64,000 nucleotides of DNA from Acanthornis magna (Eukaryota; Chordata; Aves; Passeriformes; Acanthizidae). A model generated the notes under the pieces. It had not been told where the DNA came from. It saw nothing but the letters and a program-made list of their open reading frames with translations, and ran no database searches. The DNA lies in the NCBI GenBank assembly GCA_036785705.1, contig JAWUZG010000051.1, positions 14,474,501 through 14,538,500 of the forward strand. The letters run 5' to 3'. Below are positions 1 to 50,077 of this stretch, in pieces (positions within the stretch are counted from its first letter, which is position 1; each line of letters begins with the position of its first letter). A program made the position numbers and the translations under genes.

Positions 1-160
1 CCAAGGTCCCAGCCTTGTCGGTTTTCAGACTGGCAAAACCAGAGGTGACCCTCTGACCTACTTCTGAGAGATGATAAGGTGAAGTGCCTCACTTCTGCAA
101 GTCCTGTGGGGGTTCTGCCCGTGACAGTAAATAAACTGAATTTTGAAATCTATTGTCCTT
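1..160 (+). other. Possible 3' UTR end of a plus-strand neighbouring gene
   Basis: An AATAAA hexamer lies at 130-135 on the plus strand, followed by a T-rich stretch (about 150-170) that could serve as a downstream element. No coding sequence is readable in these first bases. In human the gene after CASR and CSTA is MIX23 (CCDC58), which converges on CSTA; the same arrangement here would place its 3' end at this edge. The assignment rests only on synteny recalled from human and on a hexamer that also occurs by chance. Confidence 0.2.
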
Positions 161-379
161 ATTTTCCTTTTGCTGCTGCTGATATAGCTGCAGAGGTCTT
201 TTTGTTATCCTTCATGTCGGTCACAAGATTAAAAGAAAGTATTTCTAATTAAGACACAGAATAAACATAATGTTATCTGGAATATAAAAACACTTAAGTT
301 AAAAAAGCTGAACAAGATAATAACCAAGAGTGAAAAGCAGGGAAGAGAACACCGAAGCACCAGACAAATACGGCAGCTC

Positions 380-1081
380 AAGTCAAAAGAAATGTTTATT
401 GTTATAAATGCAGAAATGCTTGTCCAGCTTAAGTTCCTTTCCAGGACTTTTCCATAGGACTGAATACAGAAGCAGGCTGGTTTGGTATTTTAAACTCACA
501 CACCCTCTACGGGACATTATATGCTACTGCTGCAAGAGGATGAGCATGATTACCAAGGGAATGTTTGTTTCAAACTACTGTAATCCTCTTTCTCTTCCTT
601 GTAAAATTGCTTCAGCTCGAATCTCTCATCAGGGCTTTGCCCATAAAATACAAAGTACACTTTAAATCTACACATATATTCACAGCTGCAAAACAGCACA
701 GAAAAGACTGAGGCTTTCCTCTTGTTCCTTGCTGCAAACACATGAGTGCTGGTGTCATTTCCCCCTCTCATTTCCAGACCAAGGAAGTGCACAAACAGGA
801 CTCAGACACAGGATTCTGGTTAAGTTGCACTCAAGTCTAAATTAAGCTGCACCAAAAGTTGGGTTTACATTAGTGCAGGTGACAGGAGAGCCATGTGACT
901 CTCAGATTGGGAGATTACACAGGAAGGGAATGGCATAAAAGAAATTGACTTTTCCCCCCCGTTATGTTAAAAATAAAAAAAAAGACACTTTGTTCTGCCT
1001 TTGTTGGCACAGGAATCAACATTTTGCAGCCTGTAGAAAATGCGTGTAAGAACCGCTTAGGAAATGCATCACAGAAGGTTG
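380..1081 (-). other. 3' UTR of the stefin gene with poly(A) signal at 395-400
   Basis: On the minus strand the stop codon at 1082-1084 is followed by about 680 bases and then AATAAA (complement of 395-400). Beyond it, toward lower coordinates, comes a GT-rich stretch at about 340-370 that fits a downstream cleavage element. This gives a terminal exon of about 830 bases. No other minus-strand AATAAA with such a flank was noticed between the stop and this one. Confidence 0.55.
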
Positions 1082-1210
1082 CTAGAAATAAGCCAGTTCA
1101 TCGTGCTTTGTCTTGCTGCCCTGGTAACTGTGGAGGCTCAGCTGCTCATTCTCATGGGGGAGGCTCTTGAACACCCGCAGGTGCATGAACTCATCGTTCC
1201 CAACATGGAC
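1082..1210 (-). CDS. CSTA: Stefin exon 3 (residues 57-98 and stop)
   Basis: The exon starts after the acceptor TTTGCAG and reads [20 protein letters not shown] onward to DELAYF and TAG. It contains the LPHEN second hairpin and the C-terminal strand. It matches the human CSTB C-terminus closely (HVGDEDFVHLRVFQSLPHEN and KHDELTYF), including the DEL(A/T)YF end; human CSTA ends in DDELTGF. Confidence 0.9.
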   Translation of the reverse strand, partial: VHVGNDEFMHLRVFKSLPHENEQLSLHSYQGSKTKHDELAYF

Positions 1211-4200
1211 CTGCAAAGCACAAAACCCAGTGAGATCCCTGGAGAGGGAGCAGCCTGCAGCATGAGGGGTGGCAGAGGCCGGGCTGGTTTGAGGATGGAG
1301 ATTCAGACAGGCAGTAAGAGAAACCATTGGCTTGTTTTAAACCAGACTAGGAGCCGTGACTTTGAGGAAATGCCACCTCATCTTCCCATGAAAATGGAGA
1401 AAAGAGGATGCATTTAACAGATGGGAAGAGGGGCTGGGAGGTGGATATTTGCGGTTTTTTAATGTGTGATTGTTTTTCTTATTAAGGCCATATCGTAAGC
1501 ATTCTCCTGTAGTTAAGAAAGAAAACAACCCCACCATTCCAAAGATGATACACATTAATATAAGAAACCAACCCAGTGCCCTCTACCTTGATGAAGTAGT
1601 TTGTTCCAGCAACCAACTGAGTTTTAAACTCCACTGCAGTGAAAACATCAAAGGTTTTCCCTTCTTTTTCTTCTAGCTGGGCTTTTACCTAAAGGAAACA
1701 ACAGGTTCTTTAAGACTGATGCAAGATTCTAGTATGTACGACTTAAGGCTTGCAGGTCACTGCTGCTGAATTCCCAGACCAAGAGTTCCCACTTTTCCAA
1801 CATATTAAAAGATCAAAATGAATTATGTTAAGTTTTGTGTGAAAGCAGGAGCAGGAACCTAGGGCAGTGACAAAGCTGACACAAGGCTGGAGCCAGTCAC
1901 TACAGGTTGACACCGAGTGTGGACAACACTTGAGAGTTCTTCCAGCATCTCTGCTGGAATCTGTGTTTTCAAAATGCAAATCAGTGCTCAAGAAGTCCAC
2001 ACAACCTGTCCAGTACCCTAGGGGGAGCCATGAGCTTCTGAGATGCAGCTCTTCTCTCCCACACTTGGCCCTCTAGAGCATCATGCCTATAAGGAAAATT
2101 CCTGCTCAGGAAAGCAGAAGATTTCAGCCTTTGTTTTGCAGGGCAAGATGAGTTAGTCTTGGGGTCCTTGCTTGCGAGTCCTTGCTTGCTCCAGGCTGTA
2201 CTTCCTGCACTACATCATTGTGTAGTCCTGCCTTTGCTCCCAGGGCAGTAGTTCCAGCAATGAGTAGATTTTCCAGCTATATGGTGTACTTCTCCTTTTC
2301 CTAAAATCAAGGGAAATAGATACATCTGCTCTCCTGCCTCAATCCCAGGTCCTTCCTCAGGAAAAACAGGTGTCAGCCTGGCTGTGCTCAGGTGCTGTAG
2401 GTGAAGCAGGAAGAGAAACAATTCCTGCAACAGGGTATGTTCTCCCACTTCTCCACATCCAGAACTCTAGTGCCTTTCTAGTCACCGTCCTGTCCCTGGG
2501 GACTGGGTCCATGCTTTTCATGTTTTCTCACAGGCCATACCTCCTCACTTCCTCCAGGCTATGATCAGTATGGCACAAGCAAGATAATTTCTATTTGTTT
2601 GTTGCCATATGAAAATCAAAGTTGCCTTCTAAGATGCACTGAAGGGAACAGCCCCAGAAAGAACCATGTTTCAGTCCTACCTCCTCCCCTTCTCCTGAGT
2701 CAGAGGTTGGAGCAAGTGGTTTCAGTTTTCATCACTAGATCTACTTTTACGAATTTTAAGCAGCAGAGTGGACATAAGTATCCCACAGACTCTTCCTGTT
2801 CTGTGCTCCTTTAGCAGTCCTAGACACAGTGTGAGGTTGGTTTCTGTGGTCTCTAAATCACCCCAGCTCGGCACATTTTGTATTTCCACCAGCAAGATGA
2901 ACACTGGGTCCTGGCTGCAGACAGCTCAGTGTCCTGCAGCTGCAAACTTGTCAGGGTGTTAGCACTTGTGGCAGTGAGTCACCACAGCATGTGACAAACA
3001 AGCATCCTGAGTCAGTGTGGAGATGGAGATCCCAGGCAGAAACACTCTCCCAAAAACCTCGTTCTTGATCTCAGTCTGGATCTGGGGGTCCTGGAGGACA
3101 GGAGCCAGCATTATGTCCTGGTGGTACTAAAGTCAATGGCATACTGGGCTGCATCAGCAGGGGCCCAGCCAGGTGAGTGGCTGGTGAGTGATTCTTGCCC
3201 TTTACTTGGCCCTTGTTAGAAAATGTGGAATGCTGTGTCCAGTTTGGGGCCCCCAGTACAAGACAGACACCAAAAAAGCGGAGTGAGGTCAGTGAAGGGC
3301 TACCAGAAGCACTCCAGGAGCACACCAGGATGGCTGGAGCAGGATGAGCTGAGAGGAGAGGAACAAAATGAGCTTGCCCAGCCCAGGCAAGAGAAGGCTT
3401 TGAGGAAAACTTTCCGGTACCCACAAAAGGCCAGGGAGGTGATGGCAGAAGAATGAGACACAGTGGTCCTAAACTGAAACTGGAGCTTCAGACTGCGTAA
3501 AAGGAGGAACATTTCCCCTGACGACACTTCTGCAGTACAGCAGGAGTGTTCCGAGAAGCTGTGGATTGTCCATCCTTGGAAGTTTTCAAGACCTGACAGG
3601 ACAAAGCTCTGAGCAGCCTGAGGCTGCTCACCCTGGGCTCAGGCAGGAGGTGCAGTCCCTTCCCACCCAAACAATCTGTGATTCAGTCTCAGGGCTGGAA
3701 ATGATCATGGCCTGAAGGCTCTCTGCTGCCCTGCACAGCCTGTTTGGCATGCACTCCCAGAGCAGTTAACTAAAAAGCAAATGGGTCACAATCACTCTGA
3801 ATAAGCTCTGCCACAGGTGCCAGTGAGAAGCCAAAGGCTGAACAGGCCTGGGTGGAAATCCTTGCTGTGAGGAGGCTGTTCCCATGGGATTCCTAAACCA
3901 GACACCACTGAAGGAAGCCGTCCTGCCCTGTGTGACACTACACCTGCTCTGGGTCACAAAACTGAACAACATTCAGCCATCACAAGGGTTCTTAAGAAAC
4001 ACTAAAATGAAGGCAAGAACTGGAAAAGCAGGAACAGGGAATATGTTTATGGCAAGCAAAGTGGCAGGCTCTGATAAACCTCCACAAAGATCTGACTTCA
4101 AGCACACAAAACGATTTGAGAAGCCTACCTCAATTTAACACAACTAATGTTTTCTCCAGTCAGCATCCAGATGAGAATATGACTGCATGGACAAGTTTCA

Positions 4201-5511
4201 GGTTTGCGTTTTCCCACCTGTATTTCATTAAATAAAGTAATTTCAACTGGCAGTGAAAACAAGCTGCACAAACTTTGAAGTGTTTATGTGATAAATACGA
4301 GATTCCGGGTTATTTCTGTTCACTTCTGAATCCAATGGGGTTTAGTTTTCATACTCCTTGGCTTGGGATTGCCAGAGCACTGCAGTCTGCCACAGAACAG
4401 CAAGTCGGGATCAAGTGCAATGTTAATTGCATATTTGAGTTGCCTTTAACGTGACATGTAGGCCTTCCCAGGTCAAAGCAATACTTGTGACTCTCTCAGC
4501 AATTCTCAATCATTTGCTTATTCCTGCAAACTCAGGCTGGTGCTTAGGAGATGCACATCCCTCCCTTTTTAAAAAACATGGAATCCTCAGACTTCACAAG
4601 CTAAATGCTAATTTCAGTGTCTGCTGCAGCCTGGAGAACAACCCTGGCCAATGACAAAGAGCATCAGAAGCATCCTTCATCTTTTCTCTCTAGCTTACCC
4701 CATCCTAGCCAACAAAGCCAAAAAGCAGAAGGCGCTTGAGTTTCCATGACAAAAAGAAGAACATATGCTTTGAAAGATCTTAGCTGCACATTGGCATTTT
4801 TAGAGTAAAAGCATATGCTCCAATATCATGAGCAGAAAGATAAGACAACTCAAGTAGTATCAGGATTTGGAGCTGGCAGTGGTTGGGGCTGAATTCTGTG
4901 TTGAGGAAAAGCAGGAGCTTTCTTGCTTATTCCCTGTTCCCCCTGCTCAAGCTCCCCCCCGCCCCCCAAGAACCCAAACCCCAACCAAACAAAAACCCAA
5001 AGCAAAACCTCAAAGCATCCAAAACCCAAACGCAATGCGAGCACAAGGTTCAGACTTTGTAGGAGCCGCTGGAGCTCGTTCCCCGAGCTCAGTGCCCTGT
5101 CGGGCCAGGCCGTGCGCGGCTCCCGGGGCTCGCAGCACATCGCCCGCCCTGCCGGGGCCGGCGCTCGCTCCATGCCGCCTCTCCCCGCGCACCCAGCGCT
5201 GCCCACGCTGCCTCTGGGGACAACAGGGCCACGCCGGGCGGGCACAGTGAAGGAAAGCTCGGGAGCCGGGGGCTGCTCCGTGCATTCCCCGTTCCTTCCA
5301 CCTTTTAGCCTGGGGGGCGGTGGGCGGTGTCTCGGCGCTCGGCCGCGCAGAGCAATGGCCGAGCACTCCCTGGGCCCCGGACAGGCCCTGGACGGGCCCT
5401 TCCCGCGCCCGCGGGTCCCTCACGGGGCTCGTCCCGGGCCCTCACCTCCTCCGCGATCCGCTGCGTCTCGTCGGTGGCGGGCCGGGCCGCCGAAGCAGCC
5501 CCGCACAACAT
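1082..5511 (-). CDS. CSTA: Stefin (type 1 cystatin), cytosolic cysteine protease inhibitor; spliced: 5511-5446, 1688-1587, 1210-1082
   Basis: Three exons of 66, 102 and 129 bp, all joined at codon boundaries, give 98 residues plus stop, the usual stefin length. The protein has no signal peptide, as expected for a cytosolic inhibitor that plugs the active site of cathepsins B, H, L and S. All three wedge elements are visible: the N-terminal Gly4 (MLCGA), the first hairpin QLVAG near residues 46-50 (family QxVxG), and the second hairpin LPHEN near residues 73-77. The exon junctions (after residues 22 and 56) match human CSTB. The locus next to CASR is that of CSTA, but Cys3 and LPHEN are the CSTB versions; human CSTA has MIPG and LPGQN. 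The symbol follows synteny, and an annotation pipeline could name it CSTB-like. The start is the only ATG with the conserved N-terminus and sits in a CpG island. Confidence 0.9.
1211..1586 (-). other. Stefin intron 2 (376 bp)
   Basis: A short GT-AG intron ending in a CAG acceptor at 1213-1211. I see nothing else in it. Confidence 0.8.
1587..1688 (-). CDS. CSTA: Stefin exon 2 (residues 23-56, QLVAG hairpin)
   Basis: The exon is 102 bp between acceptor TTTAG| at 1689-1690 and donor |GTAGAG at 1586-1585, and reads V-K-A-Q-L-E-E-K-E to N-Y-F-I-K. It holds the protease-binding QLVAG loop (QVVAG in human stefins) and the TNYFIK strand that follows. Both boundaries are phase 0. The sequence is too short to appear as a long ORF. 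Confidence 0.88.
1689..5445 (-). other. Stefin intron 1 (3757 bp)
   Basis: Donor GTGAGG at the 5445 end and acceptor CTTTAG at 1690-1689. It carries an antisense CR1 copy (about 3090-3693) and a C/A-rich low-complexity strip at about 4950-5035 just inside the CpG island edge. The rest (1690-3090 and 3700-4940) shows no gene or repeat I recognise. Confidence 0.8.
3090..3693 (+). mobile_element. CR1 LINE fragment, plus strand, 3' part
   Basis: The stretch follows the CR1 3' region in order: GCCAGCA...AATGGCAT-CTGGGCTGCATCAG near 3105-3155, CTTGCCCTTTACT near 3196, GGAATGCTGTGTCCAGTTTGG near 3227, CAGTACAAGA near 3255, the CTGTGGATTGTCCATCCTTGGAAG block near 3560, and a tail ATCTGTGATTCAGTCT near 3675-3690, a worn form of the CR1 3' repeat. 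The reading frame is broken in several places, so it is a dead, 5'-truncated copy. It lies antisense in stefin intron 1. Confidence 0.8.
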
Positions 5512-5910
5512 GGTAGCACCGCTCCGGTCCTCCCCGCTCCGCTCCGGGCCGATCCCGCCCCTCGGGCGGTGCCGGGGCGGTGCCGGGCCCGGCGCTGGAA
5601 GCCGCGGGCGGGCGTTCGGCGGCCGAGGCGGCGGCGGGCGGCAGCGCCCGGGCCTGGCAGCGCCCAGCCGGGGGCGCCTCAGCGCGGCCCAGCGGGAGCG
5701 GCGCTGCCCGGGCTTGGCGGGGGCATCCGACAGGCGACTGAAGAGATAAACAGCGCAAAGCGACACTTGCGGTGACAGCGGTCGGCAGAATTTCTTCCGC
5801 ACCCTGGACAGAAGGGCGGCAGCCGCTCCTCAGCGAGCGGCGCCTCCGTGACAGCCCCGCGTGAGGACAGGGCTGCGCTCAGCCGCTGCGCTTTGCCTTC
5901 CCGTGTGTCA
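5040..5910 (-). promoter_or_regulatory. CpG island promoter of the stefin gene
   Basis: About 870 bases are dense in CG dinucleotides and G+C, while DNA on both sides is AT-rich and CpG-poor. The island covers coding exon 1 and its upstream region. GC boxes (GGGCGG on the plus strand) sit at 5564-5569 and 5575-5580 within a tandem GGGCGGTGCCG repeat, 53-70 bp upstream of the ATG, and CCCGCCCC lies at 5554-5561. I see no TATA box at a suitable distance, so a dispersed housekeeping-type start is likely. The long ORFs crossing the island on both strands are GC-driven. Confidence 0.8.
5446..5511 (-). CDS. CSTA: Stefin exon 1 (residues 1-22)
   Basis: The ATG is the complement of 5509-5511 and the exon encodes [19 protein letters not shown] followed by AEE. 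It ends GAG|GTGAGG, a good donor. The 66-bp length equals human CSTB exon 1. It lies inside the CpG island, so codon GC is much higher than in exons 2 and 3. Confidence 0.88.
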
Positions 5911-5911
5911 C

Positions 5912-8900
5912 CTTTCCCAGCAGCGGCATGGTCGCTTTAGCTGCATGCAAAGTTCCAGCTCCAGACTCCCTCGTTCTCCACGTTCATCATTCCCCTCCCA
6001 GGCCGATTTTGCCGCTCCTCAGCCAGCAAGCTGAAGGTGGTGCTGAATTACCCAGGCTCTGGGAAATCCCTGGGCAGATTTCAGTCTGAACGTTCAGGTC
6101 TTTACCTAGATTTCCCCACAGTTTAAACGTCCAGACTCCCTGGAAAAACAAAAACAAACACCCACCTTCCTCCTCCTGCTTTGCAGCACCCCTTGGTAAA
6201 GTTGGTCAATATAAACCTAAATTTAACAACAGCAGGTGCTGCAAGTGGAATGGAGCTCCTGGCCTGATAGGGAGGACATGGTGAGAAGCATGAAACATAA
6301 TGGAGAAGATTTTCTTTCCTCTGGTATCATCTACAAATAAATGCTCTGCTGGGGCTTTGGGTAGGCAGAGCTCTACCGGCTTTGTGATGAGACTGGGGAT
6401 GGAGGGTGGGACTTTTCACTGGGTTGGTTCCCATGTTTTCCAGTGGAAATCCCAGCAGGCAGCTGATACATTCTGTTGGTGCTTCACTACTGGATGGTTC
6501 AGGAAATACCACACTGGGGCAGGCTTTTCAGTAGGTTTTTGAGCCCTGGTGGGTGGGATGGGGCAGCCATTCAGGCAGGGCATCTTCTGGTAGGAAATGT
6601 CAGTGGAGGTTCTGAGTCTCATGCTTTCAACAGAAGAATGTTCCCCAGTGTGTCTTCATCAGTGTTGTCATGTGTGACACACCAACAGGCTTTTGGAGAG
6701 GTGCCTGACCAAACGTCTTCCTGGACTTGGCAGGATGAGAACGTTTCCCCCTCTCCATGCATGGGAAAAAGGTTTTGGTTGTAAAGCACTTTCCCAAAGG
6801 GTTACTTTTTTACTTAAATTTCCTTGTGCCCAATGTGTGTGTCACACTGTAGCAGCAGCAGCTCTCACACAGCATTGGAGCTGGAGGCTTAGGGCTCCAA
6901 GTATGAGAGCAGGGAGTGTGGATGAGGCTTCTCCAGGAAATACAGCATGGCTGGCCATGCTAAAAAATGATTGCAGCTCTTGGTGACTGATTGTGTGCCA
7001 GGGTATAAATTCCTTTTAAGTAAATGTAAAGAATGGAAAACACCCAAGGGACGCAACGCACCCAAATGTCAATATTATCTACTGTATACATAGCTGGTGA
7101 ATATTCCTCTCCAAACAAGGCAGCTGATGCTGACTTTCTGTTTCTTATATTGTGTGTGTTCATACAAAGTCTTTGGTTTGTAAATTGTGTCATTTTCATT
7201 TCACTCACTGAATTCTTACATGTTTCAATGCTGTCAGCTTCACTTCAGGGGCTACTGTGCTGGGTTTGCCCCAAGAGGAATGATTCATGAGCACTAAAAC
7301 TACACCGCTATTGGAATTTTTCGAAGTGTAGGCCATAACCAAAATGCTTTTTTTAGCCCTTTCTGCCATCTAGTGCTCATCCCTGTTCATGCAGTTAGAC
7401 TTAGCAGACCTCGGGGTTCAATTCGGTACTCTACACTGAGCCCACAGGCCACAGTCAGCAGCCTGGGGAAGGCACCTGGGTTTCAGAAGCAGTGAGCAGC
7501 TCTTGCTGGGTCCAGAGGTAGAATGTAGTTTCCAAAACTTGGGCTAGAAGGATTTGTGTTTTCAATCTCACTCTTTTTTTTTTTCCCCCCAACCACCTGT
7601 GCCATAGTTTTAATCAAATATTGTCATTTGCAAGCCTTACAATTATAGTTGGATTGGTTCTTATGTGGTGTATTTAAAATTTGAGCCCACTCCAAGGAGG
7701 ATGTAACAGATTAACAAAAGGGTTAAAATAACTTGTCTGAACAGTCTGCTTCTTGGGGTTTTGGACTTCCACTTTGCTCTCCTAAATCAAAACTCCTCTT
7801 CCTTGTCAATAACAAGTGGAGGTGGCAAAACAAAGTTTTTATGCAGTAATGTCACCTGTAAGTTTTATTTGCCTGCCCTGGCAAAAGAACAACCAAGCAA
7901 AAACAGTAACAAGAGAATTGTGGTGTTTTTCCCAATGCATTCGAACACAGTCCTTTAGTCTCTGCTCACTGAGCTGCAGGCCCATCTACTTTTCCGCAGT
8001 GGGCTAGACTACCTTCATGTTTAATGAGGGAGGGTACTGACATCTTCCTGACAGATGCTTGTTCTTGCACATGGAATCTGGGAAGAGGGAAATAAATTCT
8101 GCAAGGTAACCTTAGCCCCTTCTGCCAGGCTGTCCCGGGGTGCTTTTTCTCTCATCAGGCTGCAACAAATCTCTCTTCTAATGACTCTCTTCAATTTTCC
8201 AGCATGAATCAAAACCAGCCAGGCATGCCTTGCAAAACCAGGAGCAGTGATGTCTGATTTAGGAAGAGTGGGACAAGAGTAATGAAGTTCTGCTATGCTC
8301 TCTGCTGAAGTCCTTACTGTTTTTCTCTAGGTACCGTCCACCATTTTTGTGCTAGGTGCCCTCTCTTCAAAATGGGAAATAACCTAGCAGGTGGCCTACA
8401 GGAACCAAACTACATCCAATTCATCCATTTGTCTCTATGCGTGTCCAAGAATCCAGGCCTGAATGTCTTCCTCACCCAGTCATCTACCAGCACACACACT
8501 TCAGATATTCACCTGTTCCAACAATCCTATTACCACAGCGGGGGGGCTCCTCCTCCATCCCTAACTCCTCCATTTCTCCTTGTTTCATTTTCTGTGTCAG
8601 GCCCACCAGTAGCGCCAGGACTAGCGCGATGCTCTGTGTAGGTGTGAGGCAGATTAATATGGCAAAGCACAACACTGACTATGGTGTGAAAGGGTTAGCC
8701 ATGTATGCCTTGTGGGATAGTACAGCAGCAACACTTGGTTAAGCATACAACTACTAGCGACATAATCAATCAGGGATACATCTCATTGTGCTCTCACAAC
8801 GTTCCCTGGGAGGGATTTACAAGCTGTTCTCCCCCTCCACCAAAGCAGGCAGGCTGGAGGTAAAGCTACTCCAGCTGGAGGAAACCTGTAGGAACCTAAG

Positions 8901-9060
8901 TAGCTTGGTCTAGTGCAATGGAGTCTATGGAGAATATTGTCCAATATTTCCTGTTGGGCAGAAAGGAGAGACTGGGACATTACTAAATATAAATAGCAGG
9001 GCGCTCTGTCACATTAAATACTTTACATGTTCACACCCTTGGCTGTACACAGCATATAGG
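5912..9060. other. Intergenic DNA between CASR 3' end and the stefin promoter
   Basis: I see no convincing gene, RNA or repeat family here. ORFs are short and do not resemble known proteins. A T-rich/C-rich run lies at 7570-7600. Confidence 0.6.
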
Positions 9061-9590
9061 ATGTTGGGGGCTTTTTTTATTTTCCCCATTACTGTGCTTT
9101 CCTGAAGTGAAACAGTGTACCTTGCTTTTGTAGAGCTGAGAGTCCTGATGCACATGGTTACAGATCACATATACTGGATAAAGAGGGAATATTATACATA
9201 GTGGGAAAGAGGAATATTATACATAAATGTAAAAGCAGGGTATAGTGGAATTGCCTAGTGCCTCCCTCCCATAGTCAGCTGAGTTGCAGTCTGGCAGGCA
9301 AAGCCTATGGAGGCAAGGCAGCATGCAGACTTCTGCTTAAGCCCCACCAGAGGCGATCTTCACTTGTCCTTCTGAGATGTCCTGGTTTCAATAAAGTAAA
9401 TGCAAATTCAATCCAAGGCTCCCCAGACACAGTCCTTCCTCTGGAGGCACATGTGTTACCCTCTCAGCGCTAATATTAAGGTGTGGTGGGGCTGTGTCAC
9501 AGCGGTGTGTCTTTGTTGCCCTTCCCGTTCAGAAGCAAGAGGTGAGCAAGTTCCTCTTGGGGGCTGGTGTGCTTTCACAATCTTCTTTTG
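9060..9590 (-). other. CASR: Putative CASR 3' UTR with poly(A) signal at 9076-9081
   Basis: The first minus-strand AATAAA after the CASR stop is the complement of 9076-9081, about 510 bases downstream, followed by a GT-containing stretch (complement of 9030-9065). Further minus-strand AATAAA copies exist, for example near 7865, so longer 3' ends are possible. A 19-base near-duplicate (9182-9200 and 9208-9225, AGGAATATTATACATA core) lies inside this UTR. Confidence 0.4.

Positions 9591-50077
<40,487 letters not shown>

Noticed and set aside
3071..3670. ORFs of 60-117 aa on both strands in stefin intron 1
   Set aside because: They lie on a degenerate CR1 copy and show no intact protein domain.
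4850..5802. Several 110-197 aa ORFs on both strands across the CpG island
   Set aside because: High G+C removes stop codons in all frames; composition is Pro/Arg/Ala-rich and only the 22-codon stefin exon 1 is real.
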